From the NCBI RefSeq assembly GCF_026723765.1, contig NZ_CP113524.1:2713001-2777000 (forward strand): a DNA stretch of 64,000 nt, given 5' to 3'. A program made the position numbers and the translations under genes. Position 1 is the stretch's first letter. The number at the start of each line of letters is the position of its first letter. Shown piece by piece: positions 25,348-34,170 of this stretch. The stretch comes from Lacrimispora xylanolytica (lineage in GTDB: Bacteria; Bacillota; Clostridia; Lachnospirales; Lachnospiraceae). Below the pieces are notes generated by a model. The model was not told where the DNA came from and did not search any database. It saw only the letters and a list, made by a program, of their open reading frames with translations.

Positions 25348-26754
25348 TTAAGTCAGAGCTTCGGAATGTTCCTTCTCTGTTTCCATCTTATTTAACGAAT
25401 CCTCTTCTGCCTTAGGCTCATCGGTTTCTTCTTTCCGGACCAGAATTGACTGAATGATTTTATTTTTCACCTGGAGAATCTTAAACCGGTATCCAAGAAT
25501 TGATACCTCCGTCTGTTCTCCCTCCTGAGGGATTCGGTCCAGCTTTGAAATCAAAAGGCCGCTTATGGTATCGTAGGAATCAAAATCCTCTTCCTCAAAT
25601 TCAATATCCAATGCCTTTTCCACATCTTCCAGAAGCGTCATACCATTCATGATATAGGAACCATCCTCGGAAGGAATAATATACTCCTCATCCAAATCAT
25701 ATTCATCTAAAATATTGCCTACAATTTCTTCCAGAATATCTTCCATGGTAACGATACCTGCCGTCTGGCCATACTCATCTACCACAATTACCATATGAAT
25801 TTTCTCGGACTGCATCTCTTTAAACAGTTCGTTGATATTTCTGGTTTCCGGAATAAAGACAGCCTCTCGCAAAAGACCTTCTATCTCCCACAGCTTCCGG
25901 GACACATTCTTTCTGTGCTCCACGGCAATTAGGGCATCTTTCATATGAAGGATACCAATGATGTCATCCACATCTTTTCTGTAGATGGGATAACGGGAAT
26001 TAAGCCCTTCCTTGAGAATAAAATCAACTGCTTCCCGAAGGGGCATATCTCCATCCAAAGCCACAAGGCTTTTTCTATGAGTCATGATATCACCGGCCTC
26101 TTTGTCGTTTAGCTCAAAGATGTTGGTAATCATCTCCGCTTCCCTGGCCTCTAACACGCCTTGCTCATGACCCTCGTTAACCATAGACATGATGTCCTCT
26201 TCTGTAACGTTCTCATTATCATTTGCCATACCGATTCCAAGCAGTTTCAAGACAAAAAATGCTACCAGGTTTGCAAGCCAGGCCACTGGCCTGACCGGAA
26301 TCATAAGGATGCTTACTACCGGCAAAAGACCAAATCCCCACTTTTCTGGATTCTTTGCTGCACAGCGTTTCGGTATAATGATGCCAAAGCTGATGAGCAT
26401 TACAATCAGTGCCAATGCCACTACAAAAAGACTTAAAAGAGAGATCCACTTTCCAGGAAATGCATGATTTCCAATTAAAATATTCTCTAAGTTAGCTCCC
26501 AGCTCTTCCAGTACAAAGGCTCCGGTAATCATACCGATTAAATTAGTAGTAATCTGAATGGTATTTACGAAAGGCGTTGGTCTGTTAACAATATGTAACA
26601 GCTTCCTGGCCTTTTCACTCCCATTCTCCATCTGGTGCTCCAGTTCGCTTGAATTCACATTTTGGATTGCTGCTCCAAAACCATAAAATATTGCGTCTAA
26701 TACGATAAAAGCAATAAAAATAATCACGCGTATAAGCGGATTGCCATCGTCCAT
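25348..26754 (-). CDS. Hemolysin-like CNNM/CBS/CorC membrane protein
   Basis: A protein of about 468 residues in the HlyC/CorC family. The CNNM membrane domain (about residues 1-190) holds three or four helices; a CBS pair follows (about 210-330, with DIMTHRKSLVALDG and MVIVVDEYGQTAGIVTMEDI), then a CorC_HlyC domain and an acidic tail. Relatives affect Mg2+ or Co2+ efflux; the ion here is unknown. An ATG at 26799 gives 15 more residues but no ribosome site; at 26754 AAAGGAG lies 12 bases upstream, longer than ideal, so the start is uncertain. Monocistronic with its own terminator. Confidence 0.9.
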   Translation of the reverse strand: MDDGNPLIRVIIFIAFIVLDAIFYGFGAAIQNVNSSELEHQMENGSEKARKLLHIVNRPTPFVNTIQITTNLIGMITGAFVLEELGANLENILIGNHAFPGKWISLLSLFVVALALIVMLISFGIIIPKRCAAKNPEKWGFGLLPVVSILMIPVRPVAWLANLVAFFVLKLLGIGMANDNENVTEEDIMSMVNEGHEQGVLEAREAEMITNIFELNDKEAGDIMTHRKSLVALDGDMPLREAVDFILKEGLNSRYPIYRKDVDDIIGILHMKDALIAVEHRKNVSRKLWEIEGLLREAVFIPETRNINELFKEMQSEKIHMVIVVDEYGQTAGIVTMEDILEEIVGNILDEYDLDEEYIIPSEDGSYIMNGMTLLEDVEKALDIEFEEEDFDSYDTISGLLISKLDRIPQEGEQTEVSILGYRFKILQVKNKIIQSILVRKEETDEPKAEEDSLNKMETEKEHSEALT

Positions 26755-26848
26755 TCTAACTATCGACTCCTTTTGTTCATTATCATTCGTATTTTTCATG
26801 CAACTAATTAAAAATATACCATTTTATCAGCATTCCGTCAATAATGAA

Positions 26849-27196
26849 CTATGTACCCAGTTCCAGGCTGACCCTCAATGCACAGTCCACTTCCTGCTGA
26901 AGTTCTTCATCGATATGGCAAATCTTCTCTTTCAGCCTCTGCTTGTCAATGGTGCGCAGCTGCTCTAGAAGAATTACCGAATCTTTAATCATGTCGCATT
27001 TTTTTGTATCGAGCTCCACATGGGTGGGGAGCTTAGCCTTGTTCATTCTGGAAGTAATCGCTGCACAGATCACCGTTGGGCTGTGCTTATTCCCTATGTC
27101 ATTCTGTATAATAAGAACTGGGCGAATACCGCCTTGTTCAGAACCTACCACCGGTCTTAGATCGGCATAATAGATGTCTCCACGTCTGATTATCAC
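26849..27196 (-). CDS. mazF: MazF/PemK family endoribonuclease toxin
   Basis: A 115-residue MazF-type sequence-specific mRNA interferase. It begins [32 protein letters not shown], with the catalytic Arg in GGIRPVL, and the Thr in VICAAITSR at the usual place. I chose the GTG at 27196, with GGAG at nine bases; an ATG 27 codons upstream has a poor ribosome site and adds non-family sequence. It lies 115 bases downstream of alr, as in Bacillus and Clostridium, but the mazE antitoxin gene usually found between alr and mazF is absent here: the gap holds no frame long enough. Confidence 0.92.
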   Translation of the reverse strand: MIIRRGDIYYADLRPVVGSEQGGIRPVLIIQNDIGNKHSPTVICAAITSRMNKAKLPTHVELDTKKCDMIKDSVILLEQLRTIDKQRLKEKICHIDEELQQEVDCALRVSLELGT

Positions 27197-27311
27197 ATTC
27201 TCACACTCCGTCAATTTATTTAAGTCTATTATTGACCTTCTTTGACTCGTGTATACACTTAAGTTTTTCCACCGCATACCTTATGATATGTTTTGGACAT
27301 GGAGTTTGTTA

Positions 27312-28499
27312 TCACACCTTTTGAAACCCTTTATAAATATCATCAAAATAATCCTTGGTACCTACGACCTCGCCTCCCTGAATATAGACTCTCGGGACCC
27401 GTTTGCCGATATCACATAAAATTTCGTAATGAAATCCACCGCAGGCTTCTGCTATGTCCTCTACGGTAATCTCATTCTCTCCGTGTTTCCCAATCAAAAC
27501 AGCTTCGTCATCTTCCTCCACGCCTTCAATGTCTGTGACATCAACCATGAACTGATCCATGCACACCCTTCCAAGAATTCTGGCTCTCTGCTCCCGGATC
27601 AGTACCTCACCTTTACCGGAAAGATTCCTGGGATACCCGTCCCCATATCCAACGGGTATGGTGGCTATCACCATTTCTTTATCCGCAACAAAGGTGCCTC
27701 CATAGCTTACGGCTGTACCTGGTGCAATTGTTTTTATGTAAGTAACGACGCTTTTTAACCCCATGACAGGTCTAAGCTTTACGGTCTCTTTGTCAACCTC
27801 ATGGGAAGGATAAAGGCCATAAATAGAGATGCCGGCCCGGACCGCATGGAAATTAGCAGCTGGTAGATCCAGGATGCCTGCACTGTTGGAACAGTGAAGG
27901 ATGGGAATTTCAACCCCTCTTTCCAAAAGAAGGTCTGTAAATTTCCGGTACGATTCCATCTGCCTGTTGGTAGCCGTTTTATCTGTCTCATCTGCCTTTG
28001 CAAAATGAGTGAACAATCCTTCCACTTCAATCCCTGAAAGACTTTTTATCTTCACCGCCTCGTCGGCAGCTTCCTCCGTTACAGGAAGTCCGATCCGGCT
28101 CATACCAGTATCCACCACTAAATGAATGACAGCTTTTTTCCCTGCCCTCAGAGCTGCTTCTGAAAGGAGGCTGGCTCTTTTATATTGAAACACTGCCGAT
28201 GCAATTTTGTACTCAACCAAAAGGTCGTAGCCGTCAGCAGGAACGACACCAAGCACCAGAATGGGCTTTTCAATGCCGTGCTTTCTTAGAATAACCCCTT
28301 CCTCTACGGTAGCGACTGCATATCCCCACACATAAGGGTCGATTGCCATGGCAACAGGAACCGATCCGTGTCCATAACCATCTGACTTCACAACGCCGAT
28401 CATCTTCGTTCCTTCTGTCAGATTTGCTCTCATGGCCTCCATATTGTGCCTGACTGCATCCAAATCCACCGTTTCAAAAACCCTGCCATATAATCTCAT
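27312..28499 (-). CDS. alr: Alanine racemase
   Basis: A 395-residue PLP enzyme converting L- to D-alanine for peptidoglycan. The PLP lysine is Lys38 in MIGVVKSDGYGHGS. The second base, Tyr, is in TAVSYGGTFVADKEMV; RVCMDQFMVDVTD is the other C-terminal family motif. It starts MRLYGRVFETVDLDAVRHN and lies eight bases after nnrD. A clostridial arrangement: rex, nnrD, alr, mazF run in the same direction. Confidence 0.96.
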   Translation of the reverse strand: MRLYGRVFETVDLDAVRHNMEAMRANLTEGTKMIGVVKSDGYGHGSVPVAMAIDPYVWGYAVATVEEGVILRKHGIEKPILVLGVVPADGYDLLVEYKIASAVFQYKRASLLSEAALRAGKKAVIHLVVDTGMSRIGLPVTEEAADEAVKIKSLSGIEVEGLFTHFAKADETDKTATNRQMESYRKFTDLLLERGVEIPILHCSNSAGILDLPAANFHAVRAGISIYGLYPSHEVDKETVKLRPVMGLKSVVTYIKTIAPGTAVSYGGTFVADKEMVIATIPVGYGDGYPRNLSGKGEVLIREQRARILGRVCMDQFMVDVTDIEGVEEDDEAVLIGKHGENEITVEDIAEACGGFHYEILCDIGKRVPRVYIQGGEVVGTKDYFDDIYKGFQKV

Positions 28500-28506
28500 C
28501 TTCCTG

Positions 28507-30030
28507 TTACCTCGTTTGCTCCTGCAATATTGTATAAATTTCTTCTGTCAGCTGACTTGCTAAAAGACTGTAACTTCCGTATTTTTCCCGCACGGCATCT
28601 CCGGCCCGCCCATGAAGCCAGACCCCCAAAGCTGCCCCATCGGATTCCTCAAGCCCAAGAGCTAAAAGCCCGGCTATGATCCCTGTTAAAACATCACCGG
28701 ATCCTGCTTTTGCCATGGCACTGTTTCCAGAGGAATTTACATAGGTCCTCTGATCCTTTAACGCGCCTATGGTCACGGCATCCTTTAATACACAGGTGAT
28801 GCCAAAACGGTCTGCATATTCCCTGGCTGCTGCGATTAGATTCTTCTTTATGGCCTCCACCGAGCTTCCGGTCAGTCTTGCCATCTCCCCAAGGTGGGGC
28901 GTCACTATAATATTTTCAGTGAAATATCCGGTCAGATCCGGATGATCGGCAATGGCACCCAGTCCATCTGCATCCAGGATAATCGGGACATAGGCGTTTG
29001 TAAGCACCTCTTCCACCAGATTCTTTACATAAGGCTCACGCCCAAGTCCAGGCCCAAGAACGATGACACTGGCCCACTCACACTGTTTTTTCAATAGTTC
29101 CTTAAAAGAGGCCGTATCTGCCTCTGCTTCCTCCGGGTCATACGTTGCAATAATCGCCTCCGGAAGCCCCGACTGAAGAATTGTACGGTTTTCTTCTATT
29201 GTAAATATCTTCACAAGGCCCGCCCCGGTCCGGTAAGCTGCAAGGGCGCTTAAGTAGGCTGCACCGCTCATATTACGCCCTCCCGCTACGACCAGGACCT
29301 TGCCGAAGCTGCCTTTGTTGGAATAGGCAGGACGCAAAGGAATTTCCTTTGTATCCCCAGATTCAAAGGTAAAAAAACTTGGCCTTATGGCGGAAAGACT
29401 TTGAGCAGGAAAACCGATGTCCGCTACCACAACCCTGCCACTGTAGCCTTTTCCTGGATATAGCATGGTTCCAAGCTTCTCAAAACCAAAGGTGACCGTC
29501 ACATCAGCCCGTAACGCTGTCCCCATAATCTGTCCTGAATCTGAATGTATACCGGAGGGAATATCCACTGCTACCGTAATTTCAGGTCCGTAAGTGATGA
29601 CCTTTTCCATAATTTCCTTATAGGTACCAAGTACCTCCCGGTTAAGACCAACGCCAAACAGTGCATCTACAAAAAGATTGCACTCTCCAGGGGGAAATTC
29701 CGGGAAGTTTACCAATTGGACCCCAATCTTTTCGGCTATGTCAAGCTGCGCCAGCCATTCTCTGCTACCACTCTCCCTCGTTCCAGCCAGGATTGCCCAG
29801 ATCTTGTATCCTTTTAAATGAAGGAGCCTTGCAACGGCAATGCCATCTCCGCCATTATTTCCATTGCCGCATAGAACCCAGATATTGCTTTTCTTATTAA
29901 CCAGTGCTTCTATCTCACTGACAACGGCCAAAGCCGCCCGCTCCATAAGAACCAGAGAAGGGATTCCAATGGTTTCTATGGTATAGCGATCCACTTCTTT
30001 CATCTGATCTCCTGTCACCAGATTTCTCAA
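28507..30030 (-). CDS. nnrD: Bifunctional NAD(P)H-hydrate epimerase / ADP-dependent dehydratase
   Basis: A 507-residue repair enzyme for damaged NAD(P)H. Residues 1-215 form the YjeF-N epimerase domain (WVLCGNGNNGGDGIAVARLL, FVDALFGVGLNR); residues 225-507 form the ribokinase-like dehydratase (VLVVAGGRNMSGAAYLSALA, GLGREPYVKN, and the catalytic GDxxTG-like AKAGSGDVLTGIIAGLLALG). Both halves look complete. It lies between rex and alr on the same strand; the 93-base gap to rex contains a terminator. Confidence 0.95.
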   Translation of the reverse strand: MRNLVTGDQMKEVDRYTIETIGIPSLVLMERAALAVVSEIEALVNKKSNIWVLCGNGNNGGDGIAVARLLHLKGYKIWAILAGTRESGSREWLAQLDIAEKIGVQLVNFPEFPPGECNLFVDALFGVGLNREVLGTYKEIMEKVITYGPEITVAVDIPSGIHSDSGQIMGTALRADVTVTFGFEKLGTMLYPGKGYSGRVVVADIGFPAQSLSAIRPSFFTFESGDTKEIPLRPAYSNKGSFGKVLVVAGGRNMSGAAYLSALAAYRTGAGLVKIFTIEENRTILQSGLPEAIIATYDPEEAEADTASFKELLKKQCEWASVIVLGPGLGREPYVKNLVEEVLTNAYVPIILDADGLGAIADHPDLTGYFTENIIVTPHLGEMARLTGSSVEAIKKNLIAAAREYADRFGITCVLKDAVTIGALKDQRTYVNSSGNSAMAKAGSGDVLTGIIAGLLALGLEESDGAALGVWLHGRAGDAVREKYGSYSLLASQLTEEIYTILQEQTR

Positions 30031-30060
30031 AATGCATTCACCTTTCTTTCATATAGAAAA

Positions 30061-30101
30061 CAGCCGGCAGCCAAGAGTTCTTCCTCTTTGTCTGCCGGCA
30101 G
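30061..30101 (-). terminator. Terminator after rex
   Basis: GCCGGCAG (30063-30070) pairs with CTGCCGGC (30092-30099); on the minus strand TGTTTTC follows. It separates rex from nnrD. Confidence 0.75.
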
Positions 30102-30123
30102 GCTCATTCACTATTTATCCAAA

Positions 30124-30780
30124 TTATCTGTCCTCCAGATCAGCAGTACCATCCTGCATGCTGCATACTCGGTAAGACAGACGCATAAGACTTTCTGATA
30201 AATGTACATTCTCTACTACAACATCATCAGGTACCGTTAAATCTGTATGGGCAAAATTCCAGATAGCCTTGATTCCTGCCTGAACAAGGCGGTCTGCAAT
30301 TTCCGGCGCCTTGGTCTTTGGTATGGTCAGGGCTGCAATCTGGACGTCATTCTCTCTCACAAAGGTTTCCAGATCGTCCACGCTTCTAATTTCAATTCCA
30401 CGGACAACAAGCCCGATCAGACGCGGATTGATATCGAACATTCCTTTAATCAGAAAACCACGCTTTTCAAAATTGGCATAATTGGCAATGGCCTGACCTA
30501 AGTTTCCAGCACCAATAATGACAAGATTATGCTGCCTGTCGATTCCCAGTATCTTAGCTATCTCTGTATATAAATATTTCACATTATAGCCATAGCCCTG
30601 TTGACCGAACCCACCGAAGTTATTCAAATCCTGACGGATCTGAGAAGCGGTCACCTTCATTCGTATGCTTAAATCATTGGAGGAAATCCGTTCCACTCCT
30701 TCTTCCAGCAGCTCTCCAAGATATCGGTAATATCTAGGAAGCCTGGCAATCACTGCTTTTGAAATTTCTTTATCTGCCAC
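30124..30780 (-). CDS. rex: Redox-sensing transcriptional repressor Rex
   Basis: A 218-residue NADH/NAD+ sensing repressor. The N-terminal winged helix covers ISKAVIARLPRYYRYLGELL and ISSNDLSIRMKVTASQIRQD; the Rossmann domain begins LVIIGAGNLGQAIANYANFE and includes FDINPRLIGLVVRGIEI. The start is a GTG at 30780 with GAAGGTGAA upstream. It is preceded by a near-consensus promoter and ends at its own terminator. In Firmicutes Rex controls fermentation genes; none are adjacent and I found no clear Rex operator upstream. Confidence 0.96.
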   Translation of the reverse strand: MADKEISKAVIARLPRYYRYLGELLEEGVERISSNDLSIRMKVTASQIRQDLNNFGGFGQQGYGYNVKYLYTEIAKILGIDRQHNLVIIGAGNLGQAIANYANFEKRGFLIKGMFDINPRLIGLVVRGIEIRSVDDLETFVRENDVQIAALTIPKTKAPEIADRLVQAGIKAIWNFAHTDLTVPDDVVVENVHLSESLMRLSYRVCSMQDGTADLEDR

Positions 30781-30816
30781 ATCTTCACCTTCTTTTACTC
30801 AGAATAAACTATCATT

Positions 30817-30845
30817 ATTATAACTTCACGTCAAAATAATGTCAA
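30817..30845 (-). promoter_or_regulatory. Consensus vegetative promoter of rex
   Basis: Minus strand TTGACA (30840-30845), a 17-base spacer and TATAAT (30817-30822), a perfect match. The GTG start lies about 37 bases downstream. Confidence 0.9.
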
Positions 30846-30866
30846 ACTAGTTTTTCTATTGAATCC

Positions 30867-30895
30867 TTGAAAAAACAAAAGACCTATATTATACT
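30867..30895 (+). promoter_or_regulatory. Vegetative promoter of the ABC-F gene
   Basis: TTGAAA (30867-30872), a 17-base spacer and TATACT (30890-30895). It starts about 20 bases from the divergent rex promoter. Confidence 0.75.
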
Positions 30896-30935
30896 AATCC
30901 TATTGTCTTACACTTATTCGGGAGGAAATAAAAAC

Positions 30936-32849
30936 ATGATTTTGTCATGCAGTAACATAAGCAAAGCATTTGGAAGCAATGAAGTCATAAAGCACGCTTC
31001 CTTTCATATAGAGGAGCACGAAAAAGCAGCAATTGTTGGAATCAACGGCGCTGGAAAATCTACTCTATTAAAAATCATCATTGGAGAGATGCCTTCCGAT
31101 GAAGGAGAGGTTGTCATCTCCAAAGGGAAAACCATGGGATACTTATCCCAGCATCAGGACCTTTCTGGTGAGCGCACTGTTTTTGAAGAGGTCCTTGAAA
31201 TCAAACGGCCCATTATTGAGATGGAAGCCAAAATCCGCCAGATGGAACTGGATATGAAACATCTTACAGGTGATGCGCTTAATGATATGCTATCCTCCTA
31301 CAGCCGGCTGAATCATGAATTTGAACAGCAAAACGGTTACGCCTATCAAAGTGAGGTTACCGGTGTATTAAAGGGACTTGGATTTGCCGAGGAAGATTTC
31401 AAAAAACCTGTCAGTGCTTTATCTGGTGGACAAAAGACCCGTGTTGCTTTAGGACGTCTTCTTCTGTCTAAGCCGGATATCATACTCCTTGACGAGCCCA
31501 CCAACCATCTGGATATGGAATCCATTGCCTGGCTGGAGGGCTATCTCATCAACTATGACGGCAGCGTAATCATCGTTGCCCATGACCGTTACTTCTTAGA
31601 CCGTGTGGTTACAAAAATTGTTGAGCTTGATAATGGCATTATGAGTGTTTATCAGGGAAACTATACGGATTACAGCGGCAAAAGAGCCATGATCCGGGAA
31701 GCAAAGATGAAAGCCTATCTCAATCAGCAGCAGGAAATCAAACATCAGGAAGAAGTAATCACCAAATTAAAATCCTTTAACAGGGAAAAATCCATCCGCC
31801 GTGCAGAAAGCCGGGAAAAGATGCTGGATAAAATAGAACGCCTGGATAAGCCCAGCGAAGTAAATGATGAGATGAAAATCAGGCTGGAGCCCAATATCAT
31901 CAGCGGAAATGATGTTTTGACCGTACGGGATCTAAAAAAAGCCTTTGACCAGAATCTCCTGTTCGATCACGTGGATTTTGAGATCAAGCGTGGAGAACGG
32001 GTTGCCATCATCGGCGGCAACGGCACAGGAAAAACAACTATTTTAAAGATGCTCAATGGCATTCTGGGCGCAGACCAGGGTGAAATTGTATTAGGCTCCA
32101 AGGTACATATCGGGTACTATGACCAGGAGCACCAGGTTCTTCATATGGATAAAACTCTATTTGATGAGCTTCAGGATACGTATCCTTCCATGAATAATAC
32201 CCAGATCAGAAACATACTGGCTGCCTTCTTATTTACCGGTGACGATGTGTATAAGCGGGTCAAGGACTTAAGCGGAGGAGAACGGGGACGAGTCTCTCTT
32301 GCAAAGCTTATGCTTTCTGAGGCCAACTTCCTCATCCTTGATGAGCCTACCAACCATCTGGATATTACCTCAAAGGAGATTCTTGAGGAAGCACTGAACA
32401 ATTATACAGGAACTGTACTTTACGTATCCCATGACCGTTATTTCATTAACCGGACCGCTACAAGGATCCTCGACTTAACCAACCAGACTATGGTAAATTA
32501 TATCGGTAATTACGATTATTATCTGGAAAAAAGAGAACTGATGACAAGCCTTTATGCGGCATCCCCTGTAACAGCTGATGATACCAGGGAAGATACCTCT
32601 GAAACAAAGCTGGACTGGAAGGCTCAAAAAGAAGAACAGGCCCGCTTAAGAAAGCGCCAGAACGAGCTTAAGAAGATTGAGGAAGAGATTCACAAGCTGG
32701 AGACCAGGGATGGAGAAATCGACCAGCTTCTTGTTAAAGAAGAAATTTTTACTGATGTACCAAAGCTTATGGAACTGAATCAGGAAAAAGATGCCATCGG
32801 AAAACAGCTGGAGTCGTTATATCAGCAGTGGGAGGAACTGGCGGAATAA
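30936..32849 (+). CDS. ABC-F family ATPase
   Basis: A 637-residue soluble protein with two ABC ATPase domains and no membrane part. Walker A loops are GINGAGKSTLLK and GGNGTGKTTILK; signatures are LSGGQKTRVALG and LSGGERGRVSLA; Walker B is ILLDEPTNHLDMES and LILDEPTNHLDITS. A charged linker joins the domains and a coiled-coil C-terminal extension (about residues 560-637) is rich in Glu and Lys, as in the YdiF/Uup-like groups. ABC-F proteins act on ribosomes; some protect against antibiotics, but nothing here marks it as a resistance factor. The ATG at 30936 has GGGAGGAAA upstream. Confidence 0.93.
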   Translation: MILSCSNISKAFGSNEVIKHASFHIEEHEKAAIVGINGAGKSTLLKIIIGEMPSDEGEVVISKGKTMGYLSQHQDLSGERTVFEEVLEIKRPIIEMEAKIRQMELDMKHLTGDALNDMLSSYSRLNHEFEQQNGYAYQSEVTGVLKGLGFAEEDFKKPVSALSGGQKTRVALGRLLLSKPDIILLDEPTNHLDMESIAWLEGYLINYDGSVIIVAHDRYFLDRVVTKIVELDNGIMSVYQGNYTDYSGKRAMIREAKMKAYLNQQQEIKHQEEVITKLKSFNREKSIRRAESREKMLDKIERLDKPSEVNDEMKIRLEPNIISGNDVLTVRDLKKAFDQNLLFDHVDFEIKRGERVAIIGGNGTGKTTILKMLNGILGADQGEIVLGSKVHIGYYDQEHQVLHMDKTLFDELQDTYPSMNNTQIRNILAAFLFTGDDVYKRVKDLSGGERGRVSLAKLMLSEANFLILDEPTNHLDITSKEILEEALNNYTGTVLYVSHDRYFINRTATRILDLTNQTMVNYIGNYDYYLEKRELMTSLYAASPVTADDTREDTSETKLDWKAQKEEQARLRKRQNELKKIEEEIHKLETRDGEIDQLLVKEEIFTDVPKLMELNQEKDAIGKQLESLYQQWEELAE

Positions 32850-32854
32850 AACAT

Positions 32855-32880
32855 CAGGCAGCCGAAGATTCGGCTGCCTG
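32855..32880. terminator. Bidirectional terminator, ABC-F / nitroreductase
   Basis: A perfect 12-bp stem, CAGGCAGCCGAA with TTCGGCTGCCTG, with a 2-base loop, followed by TATTTATGTT. It lies between convergent genes. Confidence 0.8.
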
Positions 32881-32890
32881 TATTTATGTT

Positions 32891-33631
32891 CTATTTATCA
32901 TTCAAAAATTTCTGTTTCTTCAAAGTCGGATACACCTCTGGATAGTATATGCTCTGGTAAATACTGGAGGTGAACTTGCTCCAGTTCCCTTCCTGCTCCC
33001 GGCCTATCTCTTTTAAGTAGTCTTCCATATTTTTATCATACTGTTCCATGGACTCTAAAAGACCACTGGTATGATAGAATTCCTCGTGCTTAAAGGTATC
33101 AAAGGGAAGCCTTGGCTTCTTATGAGAATGATCCTTCGGATATCCTAAAGCAAGACCAACGGCAGGATATGTGTATTCCGGAAGCTTTAATAATTCAATC
33201 AGCTCTGCTGGATTCTTTCGCACCCCACCAATGGGAACGATTCCAAGTCCCAGAGATTCTGCCGAAATAATAGCAGCTCCCATCTGGAGTCCTGCATCAA
33301 AGGTTCCAACCATGGTTCCCTCTACACTTTCATGGATCGCTTGTGTAAGACCATTCTTCTCAGCAGCTAATTTTGTCTTGTAAAAATCAATAAGAAACAG
33401 TAAAAATACAGGAGCATTCTCAATCCAGGTCTGGTTTCCTGTATACTCAGCTATTTTTTTCTTGGTATCTTTGTCTTTTATTACAATGACAGAAGTCTGC
33501 TGCCCATTGATGGAATTTGGCATAGCCTGAGCTGATCTTAAAATTTCATCAATTACTGCATCGTCAACCTCCTTGTCAAGAAAGCTTCTTATGGATCTGT
33601 GGTCCTGAATTAATTTGATTGTCTCGTTCAT
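32891..33631 (-). CDS. NADPH-dependent nitroreductase (NfsA/FRP-like)
   Basis: A 246-residue FMN oxidoreductase of the NfsA/NfrA branch. It opens with NETIKLIQDHRSIRSFLDKE, binding FMN phosphate through HRSIRSF; AMPNSINGQQTSVIVIKD and LGLGIVPIGGVRKNPAELIE, with the GGxRN motif, and VGLALGYP complete it. The C-terminal extension (HSHKKPRLPFDTFKHEEFYH) carries the charged residues of the NADPH-binding loop. It probably reduces flavins, quinones or nitro compounds. It precedes the DUF1304 gene's 3' side; the two are 32 bases apart. Confidence 0.9.
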   Translation of the reverse strand: MNETIKLIQDHRSIRSFLDKEVDDAVIDEILRSAQAMPNSINGQQTSVIVIKDKDTKKKIAEYTGNQTWIENAPVFLLFLIDFYKTKLAAEKNGLTQAIHESVEGTMVGTFDAGLQMGAAIISAESLGLGIVPIGGVRKNPAELIELLKLPEYTYPAVGLALGYPKDHSHKKPRLPFDTFKHEEFYHTSGLLESMEQYDKNMEDYLKEIGREQEGNWSKFTSSIYQSIYYPEVYPTLKKQKFLNDK

Positions 33632-33663
33632 GTTTTCTCTCTCCTACTTTTTTATTTTCCTCA

Positions 33664-34029
33664 TTACGGGATTAATAAAACTCCTAATAGTACCAAAAGT
33701 GCCGGCAGTGCCTGTTTGAAAAAGATTGACTTTGAGGAAGTCAGAGCACCGTAGCTTCCGGCAATGACGACGCATAACAGGAAAAATACTGCGATGTTCG
33801 ACGCCCATACGGGATCCCCAATGAATAAGGACCAAATAAGGCCGGCAGACAAAAATCCATTATACAATCCCTGATTTGCCGCAAGACCCTTTGTCTTTTC
33901 AAAAAGCGTATGGTCTATAGAGGTAAATATACGCTTACCGGTTGTTGTCCATGCAAACATTTCTACCCAAAGAATGTACAAATGCTCTGCTGCAATGACA
34001 GCTATTAATGCTTTTGTTAACAATGCCAT
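33664..34029 (-). CDS. DUF1304 membrane protein
   Basis: A 121-residue protein with four predicted membrane helices, matching the DUF1304 family: AEHLYILWVEMFAW near the start, and LAANQGLYNGFLSAGLIW in the middle, the conserved signature. Function unknown. The ATG at 34029 has AAGGAAG at suitable distance; the frame extends upstream without a ribosome site. It is 32 bases upstream of the nitroreductase gene and likely forms an operon with it. Confidence 0.9.
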   Translation of the reverse strand: MALLTKALIAVIAAEHLYILWVEMFAWTTTGKRIFTSIDHTLFEKTKGLAANQGLYNGFLSAGLIWSLFIGDPVWASNIAVFFLLCVVIAGSYGALTSSKSIFFKQALPALLVLLGVLLIP

Positions 34030-34137
34030 CGTTTCACTTCCTTTTAATTTCATTAAATTTAATTGCATAAAATCTATGTATTGATAATATACCATCTACT
34101 GCCATATGTCAATCATAATTTCACTTATTTATACGAC

Positions 34138-34170
34138 AAAAGCGGCCCCGGTTCGCCCAAAGCCGCTTAT
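34138..34170 (-). terminator. Terminator after the cell-wall-repeat gene
   Basis: AAGCGGC (34140-34146) pairs with GCCGCTT (34162-34168); on the minus strand the stem is followed by TTTGTCG, a weak T-tract. Confidence 0.6.

Noticed and set aside
27197-27277. 27-codon extension or tiny antitoxin before mazF
   Set aside because: Same frame as mazF without a stop, weak ribosome site, and the sequence is not MazE-like.
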